Below, one piece after another: positions 50,901 through 57,536 of a DNA stretch of 64,000 bases. Positions within the stretch are counted from its first letter, which is position 1; every line of letters begins with the position of its first letter. The translations under genes and the position numbers were made by a program. The notes under the pieces were generated by a model that made no database searches, was not told the DNA's origin, and was given only the letters and a program-made list of their open reading frames with translations. Source of the DNA: Haberlea rhodopensis (lineage: Eukaryota > Streptophyta > Magnoliopsida > Lamiales > Gesneriaceae); the NCBI GenBank assembly GCA_907163345.1, contig CAJQUN010000415.1, forward strand, positions 248,001-312,000, read 5' to 3'.

Positions 50901-53900
50901 AAAGTAGCTTGGGTCAAATGGTCGGAAGTTTGTAAATCAAAGCTCAATGGGGTCCTAGGGGTTCGCAACTTAGACGCTTTCAACAAAGCGTCGTTGGGGA
51001 AATGGGGTTGGAGTTATTGAATCAGTCAGATTCCATCTGGTCTCAAGTAATTAGATCCAAATACAGTTTGTCCAATTTGGTGGTGGTCGGGGGTGGGGAG
51101 CGGAGGAGTATGGTCTCGTCATGGTGGAGAGATTTATTAAAGTGTACTTTCCAAGATGGGTCAAGTTGGTTTCAGGAGGGTCTTAGTAGAAAGGTTGGGA
51201 ATGGGAGGGGAACAAAATTTTGGAAAGATTCTTGGGTGGGAGAGGAGGGCATTTTAGCAGAAAGATTCCCTAGATTGGCTTCTATTGCTATAAATAGGGA
51301 CATCCTTATTGGTAATATGGGTGAATGGGTAGAAGGATCTTGGATATGGAGATGGGAATGGCGAAGGGATTTGTTTGAGTGGGAAGAAACAATGTTTTTT
51401 GATCTTTTATCTATTGTTGACAGGATACAGCTGACACAAGAGCAGGAAGACCTTTGGCTTTGGAAGCATGATGCTACAAACCAATTCTCGGTGAAATCGG
51501 CATATAATAGGATATTAGAAGAACCGATTTTGGAAGGGGAGCAGCCACAGATTTTTGCAACTATATGGAAAACTAGCGCACCGTCAAAAGTGGGAGCATT
51601 AACATGGAAGGTGATTAGAGACCGTATCTCGACGAGGGAAAATTTAAGACGACGAAATGTTCTAACTGGAGCGGCCTCGGTGGTATGTGCTTTTTGCCAG
51701 CGGGAAGAAGAGACGACTCAACATCTTTTTTTCAGCTGTCCAGATTCATAAAATGTTTGGATGAAGTGCTATGAATGGTTAGGATGCTTTACAGTGCTTC
51801 CAATGGAATCAACAACACATTTACTTCAACACACGGGATTATGGGTATCCAAAAAAGGCCGGAAAGGATGGCTTACTATTTGGAGCACGGTCATTGCGAC
51901 AATATGAAATAGCCGGAATAATCTTATATTTCAAGGGAGCCGTGCAACGGCAGATTTAGTGGAATTAATCATCTTTAGATCTTGGTTTTGGGTTACCAAT
52001 AGAGGGAATTCGACTTCGAGTTGCTCTTTCTTCGATTGGAGAAAAGAGCCGATGATATGTTTATTAGCTTTATAATTTTAACTGGGATTTTCTTTTTTTT
52101 CTACTTTCGACTTTGTATTCTAAACTATTTGTATTTTCAAGTACCCCTGGTACTTTTATTATTATAGTTTTATTTGCCCGATCAAAAAAAAAATATCGGA
52201 ATTGCACCAGTGGAGCAAACGACATCAAGTTTGAATTAGAAGAAATAATGTATGTTGCGATCAAGTAACATACATGTATTTGCGTAATTTGATGGATGAT
52301 TTGATGGATATGTGGATTATGTGGAATTATGTGCTATGTGAGTTAAATTACATGTGGCATTTATGGCATTTCTGTTTGGCATATCGGTGAAATAAATTAA
52401 ATTGTTAACATTACATCGTATTTATACATACATCGATGTATGACATGCACGTTGAGCTATAATCCTTGAGTACCTCTGGAATCGGTCAATTGGGGAGTGG
52501 AAGTGACGCATTATATGCTCGATAGCCATAGTGAATGACAGCCCCTATGATCGATATATGTGGGTCGAGAACTGGGATGTGGTCAGCTTTGATATCAGGA
52601 GTGTGTGTATGAGATATGAGATTTGATACGTATTTTTTCCAGGTTATGTGTGGGCATGTTTTATACAATGATGAATGTATATGATATTTTATATAATACT
52701 ATTTTTATTATTACAATCACAGTTATCGTATTTTGGATCATTTTAAATAAAATTTTAACTCATTTTCACCGTAGTTAATTAACCTAATAAAATGGAATGT
52801 TAATAATGATTAGGAGTTAAAGCGCCCGCAGAAGCAATGCGGGTGCCCATCAGTATTTAACGGTTACAAGACCCCGTTTTGCATATAGTGTAGACAAAGT
52901 TTGTCAGATAATGCAAACCCCAATTCACACTCATTGGAAGACAGTAAAGCGCATTCTCATATATCTAAATGGCACACTTGATTTTGGTATCCGTTTAAGT
53001 GTATCTTCTCGGTTTTTACTACATGGGTACTGCGACGCTGATTGGGGCAATTATCCAGATGATAGATGATCTACATTACGCTTCTGTTGGTTCCTTGGAA
53101 TCTCCTTTATTTCCTAGAACTCTAAGAAACCTTTTGTGTCTCGTTCTAGCGCCGAAGCTGAGAATCGAGGTCTTGAAAATGCAACATTTGAGCTGCTGTG
53201 GATTGAATCCATAGTGTCTGAACTTCATATTCCATGTTTAGATGTCCCTGTATTGGTGTGCGACAATATCAGCAGTATCGCATTAAGTGCCAACCCTGTA
53301 CTTCACTCTAAAACTAAGCATTTGGAGTTGGATCTTCATTTTGTGTGAGAAAAGGTATGCACTAAATGACTTTCAGTACAGCATGCCCATCTTATGATTA
53401 GAATGCAGATGTTCTCACTAAACCTCTGTTCAATCGCTATCATTCCAAGCCCATTGTGATAATCAACCCCTCGCTGAGCTTGTGGGGGAAGTTAAATGAT
53501 ATGGATCAAATTACATAAGCCCATGGAAAGAACAAGGATTGGATTACATAAGCCCATGCAAATCAGAGAATGTGGCTCAAGAGCATATTTTCCATTCGAT
53601 CCAAGAATCTTCTACAAGGATCTAACTTTCATTATTTGGTTAGATTATAATAGTAAAACAAATTCCTTTCCATGTGGCAATTTATCATTAGCTGAAATTA
53701 TTATAAATGTGTACATTGTATTGATTGAGCAGAATAATGGAATGTAAGTTTGATTTCCTTCATCTTGTTCCTATTTTCTAATTTCCAGAATTTGATATTC
53801 GATTAGTCATGCTCATCATCGTTATGTCGCTTAGTTCCCATAGAAGACGATCAAAATTAAGATTAAACAAATTCAACTTCTGACATAACAAGGTATACCC

Positions 53901-54318
53901 CGACAATAAAGCTCAATTACTCTCTTTTGCAAAAGCTAAAAAAAATAAAACTTCGAGCTTCAAAGAACATGCAGCTACCAGAATAATTATAAGAATTGGC
54001 AGTGATCATACCAGGGAACAGATAAAAGACTCGGGGCGAATTAAGGTTTGCGTACGCATGATCGTTGAGAGTGTCTAGCAGATTGGAGTCGCCATACCTC
54101 AATTTTCGTCCGACGATGATTTCGCAGTTGGCTAGGCATTTGGAGAGGAGAGGGACTGTGGCAAGCTTGTGACGTTGCTCGTGTGGGTGGTGGAGGATGA
54201 CGATTTGCGTGCTGGTTTGCATCAGAGTCGAAGGGAGAGTGTGGCAGAGACACACGTTAGCTGGCCTGCCGCACCCGCTAACGCAGGTCCGTCGCCGAGA
54301 ACATCCTTCCGACGCCAT
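26988..54318 (-). CDS. DTW-domain tRNA-uridine aminocarboxypropyltransferase, 2 exons, 230 aa
   Basis: This family transfers an aminocarboxypropyl group from S-adenosylmethionine to a uridine of tRNA (acp3U). Exon 1 is 54318-54012, from ATG (MASEGCSRRRTCVSGCGRPA), and contains the cysteine-rich start CxxxCGRPxxxCLC, then HPHEQRHKLATVPLL. Exon 2 is 27373-26988. It begins SGALPLADVNKK, contains FDGTWKHAKEML with the D-x-T-W signature of the family, and ends ASFLKPRPN then stop. The donor is CCCTG/GTATGA and the acceptor TTTTACAG/GTTCAGG; phase 1 joins cleanly and 307+386 = 693 nt. No stop or frameshift was seen. The two exons are 26,638 bp apart because the intron has filled with retrotransposons. 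The length is usual for the small plant DTW proteins. Whether the transcript is still spliced cannot be read from DNA. Confidence 0.9.
27610..29087 (+). repeat. copia-2 5' LTR
   Basis: It begins TGTTGGGATATGCCCTAAGA and ends ...GGATTCCTTTCA directly before the primer-binding site. It contains a TA microsatellite near 28589-28618 and a TATA-like tataaatatacatatgc at 28709 that may be the promoter. Confidence 0.93.
29089..29101 (+). other. copia-2 primer-binding site
   Basis: tggtatcagagcc, complementary to the 3' end of plant initiator tRNA-Met, lies one base after the 5' LTR. Confidence 0.9.
29102..30577 (+). other. copia-2 long leader with GC-rich repeat island
   Basis: About 1.5 kb lies between the PBS and the gag start, with no long ORF. 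At 29296-29457 a strongly GC-rich block contains repeated gggcgacc/gggcgtcc motifs. The rest is AT-rich. Confidence 0.75.
30578..34500 (+). pseudogene. copia-2 gag-pol, multiple stops and frameshifts
   Basis: Gag starts at ATG 30578 (MASNNVTSTLSMRSVLEKDK). The codon after FLDW is a stop (30664). Gag continues to 31390, with a frameshift before the zinc knuckle CFHCGETGRWKRNC. Protease has VLDTGCCSHIC near 31480. Integrase has the LWHCHLGH...CESCLMGKM zinc region (31885-32010) and NLRSDRGGEYLSQEF (32255). RT runs from 33000 with MDVKTAFLNRNL; the YVDD box is intact at about 33545 (LVLYVDDILLIGND). RNase H (34060-34470) has several stops. The order is Ty1/copia, and the YVDDILLIGND form is of the Tork/Angela broad type, but I do not assign a lineage firmly. 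It is no longer autonomous. Confidence 0.9.
34548..36012 (+). repeat. copia-2 3' LTR
   Basis: It starts TGTTGGGATGTGCCCTAAGA directly after a purine stretch (caagtgagaga), matches the 5' LTR along its length and ends ...GGATTTCTTTCA. Confidence 0.93.
36440..37135 (+). pseudogene. copia-3 protease and pre-integrase region
   Basis: Near 36555-36590 the frame reads WHPDSEASHHVTNEIGN, the copia protease site with DSGA changed to DSEA. It then repeats a GGxxxxMGNxTG-type segment twice (about 36645 and 36785). From 36840, FILKNLLRVPDINKNILGVR then FAQDNNVFFEFH and LHDGLYKFSLGKPSS follow. This is the usual part between protease and integrase. Several frame changes are present. Confidence 0.8.
37192..38331. 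repeat. 102-bp direct repeats flanking the gypsy-like fragment
   Basis: aatcaggttttctagaattt... to ...ctttgtgtgcacgttac occurs at 37192-37293 and at about 38231-38331 with four or five differences. The copies bracket the minus-strand fragment. Confidence 0.88.
37294..38221 (-). mobile_element. minus-strand gypsy-like fragment (LTR plus gag start)
   Basis: On the minus strand a leader from about 38221 to 37882 contains the TATA-like AAATAGGG followed by AATAAAG. It is followed by tggcatcatagacagtcg (37878-37861), resembling the PBS and gag-leader junction of gypsy elements. Then comes an ORF from 37854 to 37285 of 189 codons (MTDLQATRQLTKFIVLYKAS). I recognise no enzyme domain; a gag-like N-terminus is an inference. 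The fragment sits between two 102-bp direct repeats of copia-3 sequence. Confidence 0.45.
38705..39000. repeat. GT/TATG-rich low-complexity tract
   Basis: A run of degenerate gtgtgtgt, tatatgtgt and acatatacac motifs forms a decayed microsatellite of about 0.3 kb. The flanks 38335-38704 and 39001-39230 show no coding sequence that I can assign. Confidence 0.8.
39236..39692 (+). pseudogene. copia-3 reverse transcriptase fragment, 5' side of the break
   Basis: VCKLHKTIYGLKTGPSSMV, then LRSALQIMGFTASKTDASLF, IVYVDDIFVAGSDYKHIRHL and LSYFLGIEVLKASD. This is the RT palm with YVDD intact. A stop in the Ser/Phe-rich stretch near 39560 and a frameshift follow. The frame is cut at 39692 by the solo LTR and resumes at 52836. 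Confidence 0.9.
41550..43208 (-). mobile_element. Sirevirus-like solo LTR in LINE ORF1
   Basis: It is bounded by a perfect 5-bp duplication cacgt (41545-41549 and 43209-43213). On the minus strand it begins TGTTGGGTTTTGGAAACCCG and ends GATCCTGACA. The TGTTGGGTTTTG start and 1.66-kb length resemble Sirevirus-type copia LTRs. No internal domains or second LTR. Its removal rejoins ORF1 in frame (EST/FSDSN). Confidence 0.85.
42348..42500. repeat. GATCAG/GTCTGG/CCGGATCAG short tandem array
   Basis: The motif (g/t)atcag, or gatcaa once, occurs about nine times at 13-17 bp intervals between 42363 and 42480, with interleaved tctgg and tccgg. A 29-bp unit (ggatcagcacgggcagatca...) is almost exactly repeated at its right end. 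It lies in the Sirevirus-like LTR. Confidence 0.9.
43813..44468 (+). pseudogene. LINE ORF2 endonuclease region, frameshifted
   Basis: The start MIIVSFNIRGLGEGEKKR is the N-terminus of the APE-type endonuclease that nicks target DNA. A stop or frameshift follows, then RIDFLCLQETKKEIVNKEF, with the catalytic QE(T). A second break lies near 44100. NWCLCGDFNAVRYLAERRG has the GDFN motif, and KYTWYRPDGTCVSRLDRFLL follows. The SDH motif (VSDHCAI) is in the next frame at about 44490. At least three frame breaks. Confidence 0.88.
44465..45596 (+). pseudogene. LINE ORF2 RT region with the catalytic core deleted
   Basis: The open frame runs SVSDHCAIILKNHKVDWGPK through SRSRWIREGDMNSAFFHKIV, the normal region before RT. 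It then jumps from EAVWDC directly to ENIIMIKAILSNFEILSGLK at about 45170-45220. In intact relatives roughly 250 residues with fingers, palm and the FADD box lie between these. The deletion is in frame. A frameshift near 45300 follows, then LPFKYLGLPIGANPKCKSLW and the FLWGG stretch at 45590, where the chromovirus is inserted. Confidence 0.9.
45602..45971 (+). repeat. chromovirus 5' LTR
   Basis: TGATACAACCTTACTCACCG ... ACTATCACACTAACA. TATA-like gtataaatag is at about 45776. The next bases, ttggtgctctcgtctt, form the candidate PBS. Confidence 0.95.
46020..47101 (+). CDS. chromovirus gag (360 aa frame)
   Basis: Encodes the capsid/nucleocapsid part that packages the element RNA in cytoplasmic particles. 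The likely start is ATG 46020 (MAEGTRLAKMDEMLAKISST), since the coding frame upstream lies in the LTR/PBS. The retrotrans_gag core includes ISRVQRYFEFYKTPDHHRLA, FEGAALDWFDWMQKNNLLP and LRDYQQSFEQLSTRILGIPE. A zinc-binding CCHC-like CYNCDERFFPGHKCKGRLFC lies near the end. The frame stops at 47101 (NYGRD), and the protease frame begins one base off at about 47089. In Reina-type elements gag and pol normally form a single ORF, so this is a frameshift. Confidence 0.9.
47089..47835 (+). pseudogene. chromovirus protease region, frameshifted at both ends
   Basis: ISLHAMAGQLSPRTLRLQAH precedes LIDGGSTHNFIQERVAKFLK, the retropepsin-like site in its D-G-G-S form, as in many chromoviruses. GVDVVLGVQWLELLGPITID follows. 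The frame is lost at about 47792, where one base seems missing before the conserved PYRYPHSQKDEIEKL stretch that opens RT. Confidence 0.9.
47793..49088 (+). pseudogene. chromovirus reverse transcriptase and RNase H
   Basis: LLVKKKDGTWRFCVDYRALN, FSKIDLRAGYHQIRI, FGLTNAPSTFQASMN and the catalytic FFDDILVYS (F-D-D) show a complete RT in one frame (from 47844). RNase H follows with IQTDASGTGIGAVLSQNNHP, the second acidic site RELIALTLSVAKW, and ITDHQSLKALL. The end VVADALSRE is typical. The frame closes at 49088 after an extra T in a T run near 49068, so it is cut from integrase. The enzymatic parts themselves look intact. Confidence 0.93.
49090..50130 (+). pseudogene. chromovirus integrase
   Basis: The zinc-binding region HAGVKKTLARLRANFYWKKM...CSVCLQTK is followed by the DDE core: MDFITGLPNSQGFSVILVVV with the first Asp, IVSDRDPIFVSKFWQELFRL with the second, and SGTSLCTSSAYHPQSDGQTE leading to the Glu. 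It is open from 49090 to about 50050, then a frameshift near 50055 takes the frame off the normal HRKEFHFEMGQW-like path, which resumes at 50079 in another frame. Integrates the cDNA; typing the original frame would require correcting the indel. Confidence 0.93.
50079..50617 (+). pseudogene. chromovirus C-terminal part with chromodomain, running into 3' LTR
   Basis: 50079-50210 reads FTKLSKRYYGPFKVIQRL, the integrase C-terminal (GPF-type) region. A further frameshift near 50200 leads to the frame that includes RWITQLLVQWEGLPVEETSW (about 50375-50440), a chromodomain, and ends at 50617, inside the 3' LTR (LTR start 50521). Chromodomains steer insertion towards certain chromatin. Overlap of the pol end with the LTR is known in Reina-type elements. 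Confidence 0.9.
50521..50890 (+). repeat. chromovirus 3' LTR
   Basis: Same 370 bp as the 5' LTR, starting TGATACAACCTTACTCACCG and ending ACTATCATACTAACA, followed by the gagtg duplication. Confidence 0.95.
50896..52080 (+). pseudogene. LINE ORF2 C-terminus with zf-RVT
   Basis: It resumes the LINE after the chromovirus: RKVAWVKWSEVCKSKLNGVL, then DAFNKASLGKWGW, FWKDSWVGEEGILAERFPRL and the Cys/His zf-RVT-type region SAPSKVGALTWKVIRDRIST...CAFCQREEETTQHLFFSCPD. A stop follows at 51750. Weak continuation of RNase H-like sequence to about 52080 has stops. The A tail ends at about 52193. Confidence 0.9.
52836..53494 (+). pseudogene. copia-3 RNase H region
   Basis: It resumes copia-3 after the solo LTR: YLTVTRPRFAYSVDKVCQIM, WKTVKRILIYLNGTLDFGIR, LHGYCDADWGNYPDD then frameshift, SRSSAEAENRGLENATFELL and ISSIALSANPVLHSKTKHLE. 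The last parts before the PPT carry stops. RNase H acids (D in YCDADW, E in AEAE) are recognisable. Confidence 0.9.
53495..53785 (+). repeat. copia-3 3' LTR
   Basis: It directly follows the PPT gtgggggaag and matches the first 120 bp of the truncated 5' copy at 36238-36357, with small indels. Its right end lies near 53780, before tttccagaattt. Confidence 0.7.
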
Positions 54319-54729
54319 TGGGGCTTCCTTTTCTCATGGATCCATTGAGATTTGGATAAAATATAAGCGGGCCGAGACTTGGGCTTTAAATTGCTTGTTT
54401 TAAAAATGCAATTTAAATTGTTACTTGAATTTGTGTTCGATATATTATTTTAAAGTTTCATTTTCCCAGTAATGTTACGGAGACAAATTTATATTAAAAT
54501 TAATTTCATATGCATCTTTCGTAGAATAATTATTTTATAAATTCTTTTGTCTAATTTGAACAATTATATATATTCATTATAGAATAGATATATTACAATA
54601 ACAACCCATCTAGTTTGTAAATATATAAAAAAAAATTACAACTACCTCCCCCATGGTTTGACATAAAAATACAATATAAATACAATATAGGAGAAATAGA
54701 TGTTATTGTTCAAACTAGATGGACTAAAA
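54319..54729 (-). promoter_or_regulatory. DTW promoter, inner copy
   Basis: The 411 bp directly upstream of the DTW start codon, up to the foldback element. It is AT-rich; a TATA-like tataatatatcgaac stretch on the minus strand (near 54440) is a weak candidate. A second copy of the same region lies at 56118-56524. Confidence 0.45.
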
Positions 54730-54738
54730 CGATAATAA

Positions 54739-55837
54739 GGGATAATACATGAAATGGTCCATCTAGTTTGCACACATTCCTGATTTAGTCCATCTTGTTT
54801 GCACTGACCCGATTTAATCCTTCAAGTTTTCTAATTTGTCTCAAATAAGTCATAACTGTTAAATTCACCTTTAAATGCAACGAAAGGACTGAATCGGGTC
54901 ACTTAAAACTTCAGGGACTGAATCGGGAATTGATGCAAATATTAGGGACTGATTCGAGTCATTTAAAAAGATTGGGTGACTTAATTCTTTATTAAAGTAA
55001 TTAATATGGATACTTTATTATAATTTTGGTAATTTTTTGTAAAATTATTATATTTAAATAATGATATAATATATTAAATTCTACATAAAACCATTTTTCA
55101 CTCAAACAAAACAAAAGAATAATCAATAGCATATTGATATACAAAATATATTTCGATGACTAGTTTACGTATTAAACAAGATATATTTTTGATTTCATTA
55201 AATTATGTATATCAGATGTGTCATTAATTTATTAAAAAAATATTTTCTTTTTGATAAATTAAATAATTTTTTTATAAATTGATGATATTTTTTATAATTA
55301 TTTAAATCATCTTGTGAAAAATGTAGAATTTAATATATTATATCGTAATTTAAATAATTATAAAAAATCTCATTAATTTATAACAAAAATTATTTAATTT
55401 ATAAAAAATGAAATAATTTTTTTATAAATTGATGACACATCTGATAGACATAATTAATGAAATCAAAAATATATCTTATTTAATAAGTGAACTAGCCTTC
55501 AAAATATATTTGTATATTAATATGATATTGATTTTTCTTTTGTTTGTTTGAGTGGAAAAATGGTTTTATGAAAATTTAATATATTATATTATTATTTAAA
55601 TAAAATAATTTTACAAAAAATTGCCAAAATTATAAATAAAATATCCATATTATAATAATTAAAAATTTAAAGAATTAAGTCACACAATCTTTTTAATGAC
55701 CCGAGTCAATCCCTAATGTTTGCATCAATTCCCGATGCAATCTCTAAAGTTTTAAGGACTAAATCGGGTCAGTGCAAATAAGATGGATTAAATCGGGAAT
55801 GCGTACAAACAAGAGGAACCATATCATGTATTATCCC
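54739..55837. mobile_element. Mutator-like foldback element, 1099 bp, 9-bp TSD
   Basis: The 9-bp duplication cgataataa is perfect (54730-54738 and 55838-55846). The ends are GGGATAATACATGAAATGG and, read in reverse, GGGATAATACATGATATGG. Almost the whole element is an inverted repeat of about 500-bp arms; the left arm has about 85 bp without partner (about 54830-54915). No ORF. A 9-bp target and long inverted repeats fit a MULE-derived MITE. The paralogous site at about 56524 (aaacgataataattaaaa) lacks the element, which proves the insertion. Confidence 0.85.
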
Positions 55838-56773
55838 CGATAATAATTAAAAGTAGAGGGGGCCTATATGAAGTACATCCTATAATTAAACAAATTTTTT
55901 TTGAAGCAAATGATGAAACAAAAAACATTTGAAGTAAATGACGACAATACGATTACTAATTCTTCTGGTTATGTATTTTTTTTCTTTCTAAAATTATATT
56001 CAATGAGTTCAGGGCGCGAATGTACGTGTGGCTAAGAGAATTATATATTTTTGTTACTATTAACTTTACAAAGCACTGTCCTATGGTCCGTCGCCGAGAA
56101 CATCCTTCCGATGCCATTGGGGCTTAATTTTCTCATGGATCCATTGAGATTTGGATAAAATATAAGCAGGCCGAGACTTGGGCTTTAAATTGCTTGTTTT
56201 AAAAATGTAATTTAAATTGTTACTTGAATTTGTGTTCGATATATTATTATTTTAAAGTTTCATTTTCCCAGTAATTTTACTAATAGGGAGACAAATTTAT
56301 ATTAAAATTAATTTCATATGCATCTTTCGTAGAATAATTATTTTACAAATTTTTTGTTTAATTTGAACAATTATATATATCCATTATATAATAGATATAT
56401 TACAATAACAACCCCTCTAATTTGTAAATATATATAAAAATTACAACTACCTCCATCATGATTTGACATAAAAATACAATATAGGAGAAATAGATGTTAT
56501 TGTTCAAACTAAATGGACTAAAACGATAATAATTAAAACTAAAGGGAGCCTATATGAAGTTCACCCTATAATTAAACTAAAAGTTTTTGAAGTAAATGAC
56601 GAAACAAAAAATATTTGAAGTAAATGACAACAGTACGATTACTAATTTTTCTGGTTATGTATTTTTTTTCTTTCTAAAATTATATTCAATGAGTTTAGGG
56701 GCGAATGTACGTGTGGTTAAGAGAATTATATATTTATGTTACTATTAACTTTACAAAGCATTGTCCCATGGTC

Positions 56774-57141
56774 TAGTGGTGAAGACTTTGGGTTCCGAAC
56801 CCATTGACTAGATTTTACACCTTACTTTCTTCATTGTAACGCACGATTCACGTAATCACTTTTAATATGTCTATACTTCAAACTTAAAGGATAAAAAAAA
56901 ATATGGGTGGATTAGTGGAAATAATTAAAAAATATATCGATTTCAATCTCATTCGTTATTTACATTCTGGAGATAACTTTCATTCATTTTAGTAAATAAT
57001 TGATCATATGATATATATTTGCATTCAAACACGTACCCTTAATTGCCGATTATACTTAAATTTATGTAATAATTTTCTATAAAATCGATTCTTGGTATGA
57101 AACAATACAGATTTACTGTTCATTTCCTTCCAATACGGAAT
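56774..57141. other. AT-rich intergenic stretch
   Basis: No gene was seen. At 56763-56815 ccatggtctagtggtgaaga and gggttccgaaccc give a tRNA-like look (A-box and B-box-like), but no acceptor stem closes. It may be a SINE remnant. Confidence 0.35.
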
Positions 57142-57536
57142 TGTTGGGTTTCCGTACCCCTTCGTCAGATCCAAACGCAGCGGAAAAACAAACAATAAAC
57201 AGATCTAACCCGGAGACGGATCGATCACGTCTGATCCATATATAAGCATGCAAAAATATCAAATATAATGCACCAAAAGAGAGATTACCGATAACAACAA
57301 ATCAATCTGATGTCGGTGACCCTCGAGGCCAATCAACCTGACCATAACTACAAGCTCAGCATCAGTGCTAGTTTGGGATGAACTTTCAGAGAGATGAAGT
57401 GAATTGATTGAGAGTGATTGATTGATTTAACCCTAGATACAAATGTCATATTTATAGTTGTAATCAGCTAATTGAGCCAGTGTTAATATAAAGCTCATTG
57501 GGTCAACGTTTGGCTTATAGGACATTTATGCTAACA
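57142..57536 (-). mobile_element. copia LTR (395 bp)
   Basis: It runs TGTTGGGTTTCCGTACCCC ... CATTTATGCTAACA. The next bases, atctcccacttgccc, read on the minus strand as a purine tract GGGCAAGTGGGAGAT leading into the LTR. This is therefore the 3' LTR of a minus-strand copia element. Confidence 0.75.

Larger units (their letters stand above)
40452..52192 (+). mobile_element. L1-like LINE with RRM ORF1, carrying two later insertions
   Basis: ORF1 with an RRM starts near 40570. ORF2 (endonuclease, RT remnant, zf-RVT) runs from 43813 to about 52080. An A tail ends at about 52193. The flanks share atattcggaat (40441-40451) and atatcggaat (52193-52202), a target duplication with one base slipped. 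Without the Sirevirus-like LTR and chromovirus it is about 4.8 kb, short for the family because the RT core has been deleted. Confidence 0.85.
39693..52830 (+). mobile_element. solo LTR (about 1.4 kb) split by the LINE
   Basis: It begins TGTAAGAACCTCG at 39693 and ends GCGCCCGCA at 52830. It is flanked by the perfect 5-bp duplication gaagc (39688-39692 and 52831-52835). Without the LINE (about 40452-52192) it is about 1.4 kb. No second LTR, PBS or coding region lies inside, so it is a solo LTR left by recombination. Removing it joins the copia-3 frame as YRSNAGAHQYLTVTRP. The ends and length suit a Ty3/gypsy family. Confidence 0.85.
36237..53785 (+). mobile_element. copia-3: old copia element carrying all the nested insertions
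   Basis: The 3' LTR starts at about 53495 (ttaaatgatatggatcaaat) directly after a PPT (gtgggggaag). A matching truncated 5' LTR start (ttaaatgatatggattaatt) is at about 36238. Internal pieces in order: protease, RT, RNase H. The flanks share tttccaga (left about 36229; right about 53782), which may be the target duplication. The LTR start does not show the usual TG, and the 5' LTR loses similarity after about 36357. The interior between 37.2 and 39.2 kb is rearranged. Confidence 0.75.
27374..54011 (-). other. 26.6-kb DTW intron filled with nested retrotransposons
   Basis: GT...AG intron of the DTW gene. The original intron sequence is limited to about 27374-27609, 36013-36236 and 53786-54011. 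Everything else belongs to copia-2, copia-3 and the elements nested in copia-3. The large elements (copia-2, copia-3, LINE, chromovirus) all lie on the plus strand, antisense to the gene. Confidence 0.88.
54284..56773. repeat. tandem duplication of the DTW upstream region, unit about 691 bp
   Basis: Copy 1 is 54284-56082 (including the 1.1-kb foldback element and its duplicated target), and copy 2 is 56083-56773. Copy 2 starts cgtcgccgagaacatccttc, the first 11 DTW codons read backwards plus ATG, then the same upstream DNA. The breakpoints share ggtc. The unit is about 95% alike. Confidence 0.9.

Noticed and set aside
39693..52830. A single 13-kb LTR retrotransposon with its own coding region
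   Set aside because: The coding parts inside belong to the LINE and chromovirus, each with its own target duplication. The outer TGTAAG...CCGCA ends flank only one LTR length once these are removed.
56763..56820. Possible tRNA gene (tggtctagtggtgaag, gggttccgaaccc)
   Set aside because: It has A-box and B-box-like strings but spacing is too short and no acceptor or T-arm stem closes. A SINE remnant or chance is more likely.
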